Part shown: one piece after another, positions 53,305 through 61,994 of the stretch
Position numbering within the stretch: the stretch's first letter is position 1
How the letters are laid out: the number at the start of each line of letters is the position of its first letter
Origin: Myxococcales bacterium
GTDB taxonomy: Bacteria > Myxococcota_A > Polyangia > Fen-1088
Assembly (NCBI GenBank): GCA_003142855.1
Contig: PLNW01000141.1
Coordinates: 1-63,508, forward strand
Length of the DNA stretch: 63,508 nucleotides
Direction: 5' to 3'
The notes under the pieces: generated by a model
What the model saw: only the letters and a program-made list of their open reading frames with translations
The model's database searches: none
Told to the model about the DNA's origin: nothing
Made by a program: the position numbers and the translations under genes

Positions 53305-53985
53305 TCAGAGCGGCGTTCCCGCTTCGATGACCATTGGTTTGTTGTGGTGCGGGCGGGGCTTGGTGGCCTCCACGCAGGCGCGCGTGAAGGCGGGGCCCAA
53401 CCGCTGCCAGAGTTTTTCTTCAACGTCGTAGGGCAGGCCGCGCCGGTATCCGGTGAAGGTGACCGAGGTGAGCTTCTTGCCGGTGACGCCGCTGCGAATG
53501 ACGATGGTGGCGACGGCGTGATCCGCGGGCAATTCTTTGACGTGTCCGTGGACGTAAGCGGCCAGGTTCATCACCGCGCCCATGTCGCGGTATTGCTCGG
53601 TGGTGTCCACCGGGAGAATGGCGGCTTCGACCTTGATTCCTCTGTCCGTAAGTGCCTGAATCACGTGATCGCGTACAGAATAGGTGTCCTCTCCCTGGAA
53701 GGCGAAGACCGCGACCTTGCCTTCGGCGAGAGCGCCGCCCGCCCCGTCGGCCTTGGCCTTGGCTGCGGCGCGAGTGGACGCCCGGGAAGAGTGCTTGGCC
53801 TTGGCATGGCTCTTGGCCCGCCGGGGCGCAGCCTCGACCGTCGGAGCCGCGCCAATCAGCGCGGCCAAAGCAACAATGGCGAGCAAGAACCTGTGCAGCG
53901 CGAGTGGCGCCGACACCGTTGGGCAGACAGGCCGCGCGGAGACAACGGGTGAGGGAAGCGAGCCGCAGACGCGAAGCGACGTCAT
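53305..53985 (-). CDS. Exported protein of unknown function
   Basis: A 226-residue protein with an N-terminal signal peptide (hydrophobic ~30-50, ending VEAAP). A Lys/Ala/Arg-rich linker (~52-80) is followed by a compact alpha/beta domain (~88-226; EGKVAVFAFQGEDTYSVRDHVI, then a basic helix and strand VTGKKLTSVTFTGY). No catalytic motif was recognised; the fold hints at a periplasmic GlpM/TolB-N-like domain, but this is weak. Start set at ATG 53985; the longer frame to 54066 adds a charged segment before the signal peptide. Confidence 0.65.
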   Translation of the reverse strand: MTSLRVCGSLPSPVVSARPVCPTVSAPLALHRFLLAIVALAALIGAAPTVEAAPRRAKSHAKAKHSSRASTRAAAKAKADGAGGALAEGKVAVFAFQGEDTYSVRDHVIQALTDRGIKVEAAILPVDTTEQYRDMGAVMNLAAYVHGHVKELPADHAVATIVIRSGVTGKKLTSVTFTGYRRGLPYDVEEKLWQRLGPAFTRACVEATKPRPHHNKPMVIEAGTPL

Positions 53986-54088
53986 CGGATGTTCGCGAAT
54001 AATACCCTGTTTCAGGCTCGTTTCAAAAGTGCTTTTCGCGCGATCTTTTCTTGGAGGTATCCTCACGAAATCATGACTCGATTCCCGA

Positions 54089-54967
54089 ATGCGTTCGATA
54101 CGGCCCAGCGAAGCCAGCCTAGCACTACTGATTGAATTTCTCCCGTCGCCGTCGCTGCTGCGGGGCCCGTCCGCTTTCTCGCTTCTCGGTCAGATACGTC
54201 GAGTATCCTCCCTCGGCGCTCGTCGCGGCCGGGCCTCCTCGCGACGCGCCGGCTCGGTCCGAATTTCAATCAGTAGTGCTAGGCTGCTCGTCGCGCTGGT
54301 CGCTTTGGCGTCCGCCTGCATCGATCACATTGACGAGGAAACCAGTTCGGTTGGCCAATTGACCTCGGACTGCGTGGTGCCTGTGCCCGATGGTGTGCGA
54401 AGCTTGGGCGCGCCCGCGTCGCTCGAATACCCCGACGGCTCATTCTGGATCTGGCGCAGCCTGGAGCTGGCTGACGGGCAGATCGTCCCGAACGCCGCGG
54501 CTTTTGTCAGCGACGCAACCCAAGCGTGTGCTTCGGGTGTGACCTTGGGCCTCGATGCTGCGGGGGCGCCCGCGTCCTTGCTCGCGCTCACCCAGCAGGA
54601 GACAGAAGCGAACGCCGCGCGCAGCGACGGCCGACAGCTCGCGCTCGTTCCTTTCGGCGGGTTCGTGTATGCGGGCCTGGGGTACTTGTTCTACGACCAC
54701 GCCTTGGTCGGGCCGGGAATCTTCGACGAAGAGTCGCAGGGCACGGGGCTGTGCGTGCGCGCCGACCAGGCGGTGACCTGCAATCGTGTCACGGTGAATG
54801 GCGACACGATCTTGTGGAAGCCAGACCAACGCATCTTGAACAGCGGCGGGCTTGTGGTCGACGACCGCGCCTTGGTCTATGGCTGCCGGCGCGTGGCCAG
54901 CTTCTCAACCCCGTGCACGGAATTGGCTCTTTGCCGAACGGGCGATTGGTATGTGGTTTCTGCCTGA
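54089..54967 (+). CDS. Lipoprotein of unknown function, 5' end inside an inverted repeat
   Basis: The mature region begins at a clear lipobox, LASACIDH, and continues for about 220 residues of beta-rich sequence with several cysteines (YPDGSFWIWRSLEL, GGFVYAGLGYLFYDHALVG). The signal sequence is encoded by the right arm of a 26-bp inverted repeat. The only ATG in frame is at 54089, 66 codons before the hydrophobic core, which is unusual for a lipoprotein. The true 5' end may have been lost or altered by rearrangement. Function unknown. Confidence 0.55.
   Translation: MRSIRPSEASLALLIEFLPSPSLLRGPSAFSLLGQIRRVSSLGARRGRASSRRAGSVRISISSARLLVALVALASACIDHIDEETSSVGQLTSDCVVPVPDGVRSLGAPASLEYPDGSFWIWRSLELADGQIVPNAAAFVSDATQACASGVTLGLDAAGAPASLLALTQQETEANAARSDGRQLALVPFGGFVYAGLGYLFYDHALVGPGIFDEESQGTGLCVRADQAVTCNRVTVNGDTILWKPDQRILNSGGLVVDDRALVYGCRRVASFSTPCTELALCRTGDWYVVSA
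54115..54286. repeat. 26-bp inverted repeat flanking a 120-bp spacer
   Basis: The left arm 54115-54140 is the reverse complement of the right arm 54261-54286 with a single mismatch (25 of 26). Core on the plus strand of the right arm: TTCAATCAGTAGTGCTAGGC. The spacer, read on the minus strand, has an open frame (YSTYLTEKRESGRAPQQ) ending at a stop in the left arm. It could be an invertible switch, a MITE-like insertion, or the scar of one. Confidence 0.9.
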
Positions 54968-55283
54968 TCGGTCGAGCTACTCGGCGGGCGTAGGCCTGGA
55001 CCTCCACGCCCGATACGTCCACTTCGCAAGAGTGCAGCCCTTCATTTCCGGCTACGCCGAGCAGCTTTGGGGCGACATGCTGCAGGAACGGCAATTCCCC
55101 GACGCTTACCGTGTGCGCGCGCTGGTCGGGGTCGCGCTGTTGTCCTCGCTGGGAGAGATTCTGATCTACGGCGCGGGCGACGTGGGGAATCGCTACGGCA
55201 TTCGCGGCCTGACAGAAGAGGCAACCCTGGGACTCGGAGTCCGGCTGGCCCTGGCGTCGGGACCCAAGGCGGCTGGACGTTGA
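54951..55283 (+). pseudogene. C-terminal fragment of an outer-membrane-type protein
   Basis: About 110 codons from ATG 54951 with beta-barrel-like alternation (GLDLHARYVHFARVQPFISG, LIYGAGDVGNRYGIRGL) and a hydrophobic C terminus (LGLGVRLALASGP). It overlaps the end of the preceding lipoprotein gene in another frame and has no signal peptide, so it is probably the 3' part of a larger exported protein. DUF1207/DUF3187-like by eye only. Confidence 0.5.
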
Positions 55284-55333
55284 AAGGCGTGTCCGGGTTG
55301 ACGGCCCGCGGGCAATGGTTCAGTCTCTCGCCC

Positions 55334-56317
55334 GTGAAAAAGCGACCATTTGGCAATTCGGGAATCAACGTCTCGGAAATTGGCCTGGGAACTTGGCAAG
55401 TGGGAGGGCGTTGGGGCGAGCCCTTCGACGCGGCCAATGCCGACCGCGTGCTCCAGCACGCCGTTGCAGGGGGCATCGACTTCATCGACACCGCCGACGT
55501 CTATTCGGATGGGGACAGCGAAAAAGCCGTGGGGCGTTTTGTTCGCTCCTGTGGCCAGCGCCTGTTCGTGGCCAGCAAGTGTGGCCGTCAGTTGTCACCA
55601 CATGTGGACGAGGCGTACACGCCACAAGCCATGCGCACATTCGTCGAAGCCAGCCTCTCGCGTTTGCGACTGGAGTGCCTCGACCTGATCCAGCTGCATT
55701 GCCCGCCGATGACTGTGTACTACCGCCCCGAGATTTTCGAGGTTTTCGATCGCATGCGCGACGAGGGCAAGATCAAGCATCTCGGGGTGAGCGTGGAGAA
55801 GGTCGAGGAGGCCCTCAAAGCCATCGAGTTCGACAACGTGCGCAGCGTGCAGATCATCTACAACATGTTCCGACTGCGCCCGCGCGAACGGTTCCTCGCC
55901 GAGGCCGCGCGGCGAGGGGTCGCCGTCATCGTACGGGTGCCGCTGGCCAGCGGCCTGCTGACCGGGCAGTACAAGAGTTCGACGGCATTCGGCCCCGGCG
56001 ATCACCGGCAGTTCAATCGCGAAGGCGCCGTGTTTGACAAGGGCGAGACGTTTTCAGGAGTCCCGTATGAAGTGGGATTGAAGGCAGTCGAACGTCTCAA
56101 GGCCTTGTTCCCCGGAACGCCTCTTCACCTGGCGGCTCTGCGCTTCGTGCTCGATACGCCGGGTGTGACCACGGTGATTCCCGGGGCCTCCCATCCCAAT
56201 CAAGTCGACGCCAACCTGCAGGTCGAGACCATGGCTCCCTTGACGCCCGAACAGAACCGCGGAGTCGAACAGATCTACAACGATCTCATTCGCCGCCACG
56301 TTCACGCACTTTGGTAG
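55334..56317 (+). CDS. Aldo/keto reductase
   Basis: A 327-residue NADPH-dependent oxidoreductase with a TIM-barrel fold. The N terminus GNSGINVSEIGLGTW and the catalytic Asp and Tyr in FIDTADVYSDG (~50-60) are present, with the Lys in SKCGRQ (~82), the His in LIQLHCPP (~120), and the cofactor-phosphate region TTVIPGASHPNQVDAN near the C terminus. The length fits the YajO/AKR-11-13 type. The substrate could be a carbonyl, sugar or polyketide intermediate. Start is GTG 55334, which lacks a strong ribosome site. Its 3' end overlaps the convergent ORF6N gene by 32 nt. Confidence 0.88.
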   Translation: MKKRPFGNSGINVSEIGLGTWQVGGRWGEPFDAANADRVLQHAVAGGIDFIDTADVYSDGDSEKAVGRFVRSCGQRLFVASKCGRQLSPHVDEAYTPQAMRTFVEASLSRLRLECLDLIQLHCPPMTVYYRPEIFEVFDRMRDEGKIKHLGVSVEKVEEALKAIEFDNVRSVQIIYNMFRLRPRERFLAEAARRGVAVIVRVPLASGLLTGQYKSSTAFGPGDHRQFNREGAVFDKGETFSGVPYEVGLKAVERLKALFPGTPLHLAALRFVLDTPGVTTVIPGASHPNQVDANLQVETMAPLTPEQNRGVEQIYNDLIRRHVHALW

Positions 56318-56879
56318 GCGAGCGACCCTTGCCCTTGGTCTGGAAACCGATCTGCCGCTTGGGTTTGTCCGGCGCGGCCATCAGGCTTCGGACGGCGTCG
56401 AACAGGGCCACAATACGGGTGTCGTGAGTTGCGATCTTGCGCTCCAGCTCGTCCAGCTTGGCGGCGAGCTGGTGGTGCGAGGCCAGAAGGTGCCGGAGCC
56501 GCACGAACGCGCGCACGACCTGGATGCTCATTTCGACGGCCTTGGCCGAGTTCAGCACGGATGCGGCCATCAGGGCGCCGTGCTCGGTGAAGGCGGTGGG
56601 GAGCGTGCGCCGTCCTCCCCGGCGTTCGGGTTTTGAGGTCGCAAATTGCGACCTCAAAGTCTCGAACTCTTCGGGCGTGAGCTTGAAGGCGAAGTCAGCG
56701 GGGAATCGTCCGGTATTGCGCTTCACCTGTTCGTTCAGCCGCTTGGCTGACGCGCCATACAGGCCAGCCAGGTCCGAATCGAGGATCACCCTGCGCCCAC
56801 GCAGAATGAGGATCGTTCGCTCCACACGCGCCAGCGGGACGAGGCTTTGTTCGGGACCGAAGCGGAGTGGTCGTCGCAT
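56286..56879 (-). CDS. ORF6N-domain phage-type regulator
   Basis: A 197-residue protein with an N-terminal ORF6N DNA-binding domain: ILRGRRVILDSDLAGLYGAS and LNEQVKRNTGRFPADFAF (~30-65), then ERRGGRRTLPTAFTEHGALM (~86-105). A coiled-coil region follows (AKLDELERKIATHDTRIV). ORF6N proteins are phage anti-repressors/regulators that are also found as single chromosomal genes. No other phage gene is adjacent. The stop region overlaps the aldo/keto reductase gene end. Confidence 0.9.
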   Translation of the reverse strand: MRRPLRFGPEQSLVPLARVERTILILRGRRVILDSDLAGLYGASAKRLNEQVKRNTGRFPADFAFKLTPEEFETLRSQFATSKPERRGGRRTLPTAFTEHGALMAASVLNSAKAVEMSIQVVRAFVRLRHLLASHHQLAAKLDELERKIATHDTRIVALFDAVRSLMAAPDKPKRQIGFQTKGKGRSPTKVRERGGE

Positions 56880-57207
56880 GCCAGGTTATCGGCAGCCACG
56901 GGAAACAGTTGTGGACCGTCCGGCATCCGACCGCGGCCGTCGAGACTCGCTTGCATCCCCAATGCGCGCCGGCCGCCTGACGAAGGCACAAGGCTCCGGT
57001 GAATTGGGCGGCTAACACGGGTGTTTCCTTACGCAGTCCTGTACGCCGCTGAGGAACGCCACGTGCTCGTCGTCGCGGCGATGCATTGTCACCGGAAACC
57101 CGGCTATTGGCGCACCCGCGTGGCGCCAAAGCCGACCGGATAGCTACTTCCCGCGTGGTTGGAAAGGCGAGTCGAGACGGCAGCTTGATCCGGCCCCCTG
57201 ACCCTCC
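56880..57207. other. Intergenic region without a recognisable gene
   Basis: About 330 bases between the ORF6N gene start and the RND pump gene end. It should hold the ORF6N promoter and the pump operon terminator. I see no repeat, RNA gene or coding frame worth calling. Confidence 0.5.
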
Positions 57208-60200
57208 TCACGCCGCCTCTGCGCTCCCTTCTCTCGGCATCGTCGCCGCCGCCGCCGCTCGCTCGGTCTCCAGATCCTCTGCGTGCGCCTTGCGGTGGTC
57301 GCGCGCTAGCAGTACGTAGATCGACGGCACAGCGAAAAGCGTGAAGAGCGTGCCGATCGACATTCCGCCCACCAGCACAATACCAATCGAATTGCGCGCC
57401 ACTGCGCCCGGACCAGTGACCAGGGTCAGGGGAAAGAGGCCGGCAACGGTGGCTATTGTAGTCATAATGATCGGACGCAGCCTGGTCGCAGCTGCGGCCT
57501 TCACGGCGTCAATCTTGGACAGGCCGCACTCTTGTTGCACGTTGGCGAATTCGACGATCAGGATGCCGTTCTTTGACACCAGGCCGACCAGGGTCACCAA
57601 TCCGACCTGGGAGTAGATGTTCAGTGTCACAGTCCATCCCGCAGTCAGCGGGAAGGTCATGCCGGGCGGGCCCTGGAATTTCAAGAAGGTGAAGATGAGC
57701 GCGCCGAACATGGCCAAAGGCGCTGACCCGGCCAGGATGACAAAGGGATCGCGGAAGGAATTGAATTGTGCGGCGAGGACCAAGAAAATGAGCACGAGGG
57801 CCAGGCCCATGGCCGGCAGGAACTTGCCACTCTCCTGGCGAAGCTGGCGCGATTCGCCGGTGTAGTCGATGCGATAGCCAGGGGGAAGAATCTTCGCCGC
57901 CTCGTCTTCCAGCACGCGCAACCCGTTCTCCAGCGAGCGCGACGGCACGCCCGAGATCTTGACGGCATTGAGCTGCTGAAAGCGATTGAGGGTGCGCGGC
58001 TCGATTCCCTTGCGGATCTCGGCCACTGCCCCCAGCGGCATGAGCTGTCCGTTGGGCCCAGTCACGTAGATGCGCTGCAAATCATCGGCCGTCAGTCGTC
58101 CGCTGCGCTCGACCTGCGCAATTACCTTGTACGCGCGGCCGTCAATGGTGAAACGGTTGACATAGTGCCCGCCAATCATCGCCGCCAAATCGCCGCCCAC
58201 TTGTCCCAGGCTGATTCCCATTGAGGCTATTTTGTCGCGGTCGAGCACAATCTCGGCCTTGGCCTGATCGATCTTTACGTCACTGTCGGGTGGGAACGCG
58301 AATTGGCCGCTCTGAACGGCCGCCAGTTTGAGCCGGTCGGCAAAGCGCGTGATCTCCTGGTGATCGGCGGTCGAGGCGATGACGAACTCGATGGGCATCA
58401 GGCCCGCGCTGGGCAGGGCAGGGGGCAGGAACACCGGAGCCCGCACGCCCGCGATGTTGGCCAGCTTGAAGTTGGTCTCATTGGCGATGGCGAAGATCTG
58501 TCGACTGCGCTGGTCCCAGGGTTTGACCAACATGCCGCCAAAGCCCTGGAAGGGGAAGGTGATCTGAAAGGTGTTGTCGAACTCGGGCGTCTCCTTGAAA
58601 ATGCGTGTCACCTCGGCGCGGAAGGGGTCGAGCTGCTCCAGTGTGGCGTTGGGTGGCACCAGCATCGCGCCGAACACCACGCCTTGGTCCTCATTGGGCG
58701 CAAGTTCTTTGGGCGAGAACATGTACAGGGGAACCACAGCTAGGGTGAGCATGAGCCACCCGACGTATACGGCGCCGCGGGCGCGCAGGGTAGCAGCCAG
58801 CATTCGGCCATAGACGCGCTTGAACCAATCGAAGCCGCTGTCGATGTGGCGCGGCAGCCAGCCCGGCTGGTAAACCGGATTGAGCAGCCTGGAACTCATC
58901 ATGGGCGACAGGGTCAGGGCCACCACGCCCGAGATGAATACCGCCCCGGCCAAAGTGAAAGCGAACTCGCGAAACAGGGCTCCCGTGAGCCCGCCCTGGA
59001 ACCCGATGGGCGCGTAAACCGCTGCCAGAGTAATGGTCATGGCAATGATCGGGCGCACCAACTCGCGCGCGCCAAGGAAGGCCGCCTCCAGTCGCGAGCG
59101 ACCCTCGCGCACGTGGCGCTCGCAGTTCTCGACCACGACAATGGCGTCGTCCACCACCAGGCCGACAGAAAGCACAATGGCCAAGAGTGTGAGCAGGTTC
59201 ACTGTGAACCCGAATACCTGCATCAGGAATACCGCGCCGATGAGCGACACCGGGATGGCGACCACGGGGACGAGGACTGTGCGCAGCGAGCCCAAGAAGA
59301 GGAAGATGACCACCATGACAATCAGCACCGTCTCGGCCAGGGTGGTGACCACCTCTTTGATGGCGCTCTTGATGTATTTGGTGGAATCGTAGGCCACGTT
59401 CACCATCATCCCGGTGGGCAGCTCCCTGCGGATCTGTTGCACTTCGCGGTTCACCCGGCCGATGACGTCGAGTGAGTTGGCGTTGGGCAAAACCCACACG
59501 CCCATGAACACCGCGCGCTGGCCGCTCATGCGCACGTCCTGTTCGTAGTTGTCGGCGCCCATCACGACGTCGGCGATGTCCTGCAGGCGGACGAGCGTGC
59601 CGTTCTGTTCGCGCACCACCAGCTTGCGGAATTCCTCGACGGTGCGCAGATCGGTCGAGGCCGTCAAGTTGAGCTGCACCAGCGCGCCCTTGGTCTGGCC
59701 CACGGCCGACAAGGCGTTGTTCGCCGCCAGGGCGTTGCGCACCTGCGCGGGGCTGACATTGAGCGCGGCCATGCGGTCGGGCTTGAGCCAGGCGCGGATG
59801 GCAAAGGTGCGGCCGCCCAGGATCTCGGCGCGCTGTACGCCCTCGATGGCGGTCAGGCGCGGCTGCGCGATGCGAATCAGATAGTCGGTCACCTGATTGT
59901 CTTGCAGAATGGCCGAGGCGAAGCTCAGGTACATTGCGGCGGTCTGGGCGTCGGAGGGCTGCAGGCTGATGGCCGGTATTTCGGATTCGGGAGGGAGATC
60001 CGCGCGTACCTGGTTCACGCGCGTGCTGACGTCGGCCAGGGCCTTGGCGCCATCGAAGTTGAGTTTGAGGCGCACACTGATCGTGGACAGGCCCTGCACG
60101 CTCTGCGATTCGATGTAGTCGATGCCGTCGGCAGCGGCGATGGCCTGCTCCAGCGGGGTGGTGACGAAGCCGCGCACCAGATCCGCGCTGGCGCCCACGT

Positions 60201-60351
60201 AGACCGTGGTGACCACGATGCTGGCTGCCTGTAACTTGGGGTACTGGCGCACGTTGAGCGAGCGCACGGCTTGCAGGCCTGCGATGATGATGATCAGGCT
60301 CACGACAACCGCGAGGATTGGCCTGCGGATGAAGAGATCAACGAACCGCAT
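57208..60351 (-). CDS. RND-family efflux pump permease (HAE1 type)
   Basis: A 1047-residue inner-membrane antiporter with 12 transmembrane helices and two large periplasmic loops. The proton-relay acidic pair is present in GLVVDDAIVVVEN (~405) and the Lys partner in VSKNGILIVEF (~935), as in AcrB/MexF. Loop and helix pattern (FIRRPILAVVVSLIII start; GPGAVARNSIG near the end) marks the hydrophobe/amphiphile efflux group. The membrane-fusion gene ends 6 nt upstream. Likely exports drugs, solvents or endogenous metabolites with an outer-membrane channel encoded elsewhere. Confidence 0.96.
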   Translation of the reverse strand: MRFVDLFIRRPILAVVVSLIIIIAGLQAVRSLNVRQYPKLQAASIVVTTVYVGASADLVRGFVTTPLEQAIAAADGIDYIESQSVQGLSTISVRLKLNFDGAKALADVSTRVNQVRADLPPESEIPAISLQPSDAQTAAMYLSFASAILQDNQVTDYLIRIAQPRLTAIEGVQRAEILGGRTFAIRAWLKPDRMAALNVSPAQVRNALAANNALSAVGQTKGALVQLNLTASTDLRTVEEFRKLVVREQNGTLVRLQDIADVVMGADNYEQDVRMSGQRAVFMGVWVLPNANSLDVIGRVNREVQQIRRELPTGMMVNVAYDSTKYIKSAIKEVVTTLAETVLIVMVVIFLFLGSLRTVLVPVVAIPVSLIGAVFLMQVFGFTVNLLTLLAIVLSVGLVVDDAIVVVENCERHVREGRSRLEAAFLGARELVRPIIAMTITLAAVYAPIGFQGGLTGALFREFAFTLAGAVFISGVVALTLSPMMSSRLLNPVYQPGWLPRHIDSGFDWFKRVYGRMLAATLRARGAVYVGWLMLTLAVVPLYMFSPKELAPNEDQGVVFGAMLVPPNATLEQLDPFRAEVTRIFKETPEFDNTFQITFPFQGFGGMLVKPWDQRSRQIFAIANETNFKLANIAGVRAPVFLPPALPSAGLMPIEFVIASTADHQEITRFADRLKLAAVQSGQFAFPPDSDVKIDQAKAEIVLDRDKIASMGISLGQVGGDLAAMIGGHYVNRFTIDGRAYKVIAQVERSGRLTADDLQRIYVTGPNGQLMPLGAVAEIRKGIEPRTLNRFQQLNAVKISGVPSRSLENGLRVLEDEAAKILPPGYRIDYTGESRQLRQESGKFLPAMGLALVLIFLVLAAQFNSFRDPFVILAGSAPLAMFGALIFTFLKFQGPPGMTFPLTAGWTVTLNIYSQVGLVTLVGLVSKNGILIVEFANVQQECGLSKIDAVKAAAATRLRPIIMTTIATVAGLFPLTLVTGPGAVARNSIGIVLVGGMSIGTLFTLFAVPSIYVLLARDHRKAHAEDLETERAAAAATMPREGSAEAA

Positions 60352-60357
60352 GGGCCC

Positions 60358-61545
60358 TCAGCGGTTTTCCAGGCGGGGCACGAGCTGCGGCTCGACCTTG
60401 ACCGAGTTGTTGATCCTGACCGGCGCACCATTGCGCAGCTTGAAAGCGCCTTGCGCGACGATTTCCTGTCCCTGCTTCACGCCTTCGAGGATCTCCACGA
60501 AATCTCCGCGGGCCTCGCCGGTCTTCACAAACTGCTGGCGCGCGAGCAGAGCCGGCTTGCCGTCGGGGCCCGCGGCCACGGCGCCGTGGTCGTCAGTCCT
60601 TTCTTCGACAGCGAAGACTGAGTCGCCGAACGAGGCGTGAATCAGCGAGGTGGCCGCCACCAGGGTCACGTTGCGTTTCTCGGGCAGGACCACTGAGACG
60701 TTGACGAACATGCCGGGGCTGACCAGGCCGTCCATCTTGCGTACCGCGGCCCGCACTCGGCCGCTGCGGGTCATCGGGTCCAGCGTCGGATCAATGGCGG
60801 CGATGGTCGCCTCGGCGCGCGGACCGGGGAGGCCTTCATTGATTCGCACCACCATGCCCACCGCGATTTGCTTGAGCTGCTGCTGCGGCAACGTGAAATC
60901 GACGAAATTCGCGTCTGTGGACTGCAAGTCCGTGATCCCAGTCCCGGGGTTCAAGTATTGGCCCAGGTTGATGAGTCGGATGCCCAGCCGCCCGTCGAAC
61001 GGGGCGCGCACGGTCTTGCGATCGATCTGCGCCTGCAAGGCTGCTGCGTTGGCGGTCGCGGATTGCATCGCGCTCTCGGCACTGTCGAGCTGCGCTTTTG
61101 GCACGGCGTTGTCCTTGAACAGTGCACGCGCCCGTTCGGCGGAGACGCGCGCCAGAGTGAGCTGGGCGTGCAGAGAGACCAACTGCGCACGTTCCACGCG
61201 GCTGTCGAGTTCGACCAGCACTTGCCCGTGGCGCACCGTCTGCCCCGACTGGAACTTGATTGCGCTGACCACACCCGCGGCGTCGTTGCTCACGGTCACG
61301 CCGCGCGCAGGGGCGATGGTGCCCACCGAGAAAAGCCTGTTCTCCCAGGTCTCCTGCATCGCCTTCCTGGTCCCCACCACCTCAGGTGGCGGACCCGCTG
61401 CTACAGCGGCGTGACCGTAGGCAATAAGCGATTTGATCTGAGCGACCTTCACACCCCCCAGCCCGCCCAGGAGGGCGAGCACCCCTGCCATGACCACGAA
61501 GTACCGCACGAACCTATGATGCCGCCCGCAGCGCAGGAGGCTCAC
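60358..61545 (-). CDS. RND efflux membrane-fusion (periplasmic adaptor) protein
   Basis: A 395-residue HlyD/AcrA-type adaptor. A single N-terminal transmembrane segment (~12-32) is followed by a biotinyl-lipoyl-like half (GVVSAIKFQSGQTVRHGQVL), a helical hairpin (~115-180; SAERARALFKDNAVPKAQLD), the second lipoyl half (VRAPFDGRLG) and beta-barrel/membrane-proximal domains. It lacks a lipoprotein Cys, so it is membrane-anchored rather than lipidated. First of the two pump genes; 95 nt separate it from the lipoprotein gene upstream. Confidence 0.94.
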   Translation of the reverse strand: MSLLRCGRHHRFVRYFVVMAGVLALLGGLGGVKVAQIKSLIAYGHAAVAAGPPPEVVGTRKAMQETWENRLFSVGTIAPARGVTVSNDAAGVVSAIKFQSGQTVRHGQVLVELDSRVERAQLVSLHAQLTLARVSAERARALFKDNAVPKAQLDSAESAMQSATANAAALQAQIDRKTVRAPFDGRLGIRLINLGQYLNPGTGITDLQSTDANFVDFTLPQQQLKQIAVGMVVRINEGLPGPRAEATIAAIDPTLDPMTRSGRVRAAVRKMDGLVSPGMFVNVSVVLPEKRNVTLVAATSLIHASFGDSVFAVEERTDDHGAVAAGPDGKPALLARQQFVKTGEARGDFVEILEGVKQGQEIVAQGAFKLRNGAPVRINNSVKVEPQLVPRLENR

Positions 61546-61640
61546 AGTTCATGCGAGCGGCATTCTTGCCTGGGCAAAACGCGCAAGACTTGCCGGGATG
61601 CGATCACGGCACAGTGGCCGGGCCTTGACGATGCCGTCCC

Positions 61641-61994
61641 CTAACGCCTGCGAGGCGCAGCTCCCGGACGGCCACCGCGCGCCTCGTACGTGCGCCGCAC
61701 AGGTGGGCCTTGCATGCGACGTTGGTAGAGCCCCGCTGGCTCCCTGTCGTAGTGGTTCCACCGACCGCCATCCCGATAGTTCCATCGACCGCCGTACCAG
61801 TACGTGGCCCGACCATCGAAGTACACAGGCTCAGTCGTCGCTATGTACGCGTCGGACGGGTAATCGCTGTACCCCATCTCGGGATATACGGCCCCTACTT
61901 CCAGGCCGCACCCAGCGGTGCCTAGAAGCGCAGCGCTCATGCCGACCATGCACGCCAACCGACGCAACATGCCTATCCGGCTGACTTGGCTCAT
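61641..61994 (-). CDS. Small Tyr/Trp/Arg-rich lipoprotein
   Basis: A 117-residue protein with a lipoprotein signal (LLGTAGC, Cys ~29). A Tyr-rich stretch (EVGAVYPEMGYSDYPSDAY) and a YFDGRATYWYGGRW-type motif follow, then a basic, Arg/Pro-rich C terminus. Such short proteins occur near envelope-stress genes in Proteobacteria and Myxococcota; function unknown. Its start overlaps the end of the Spy/CpxP-like gene by 4 nt. It is likely part of the efflux transcript. Confidence 0.72.
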   Translation of the reverse strand: MSQVSRIGMLRRLACMVGMSAALLGTAGCGLEVGAVYPEMGYSDYPSDAYIATTEPVYFDGRATYWYGGRWNYRDGGRWNHYDREPAGLYQRRMQGPPVRRTYEARGGRPGAAPRRR

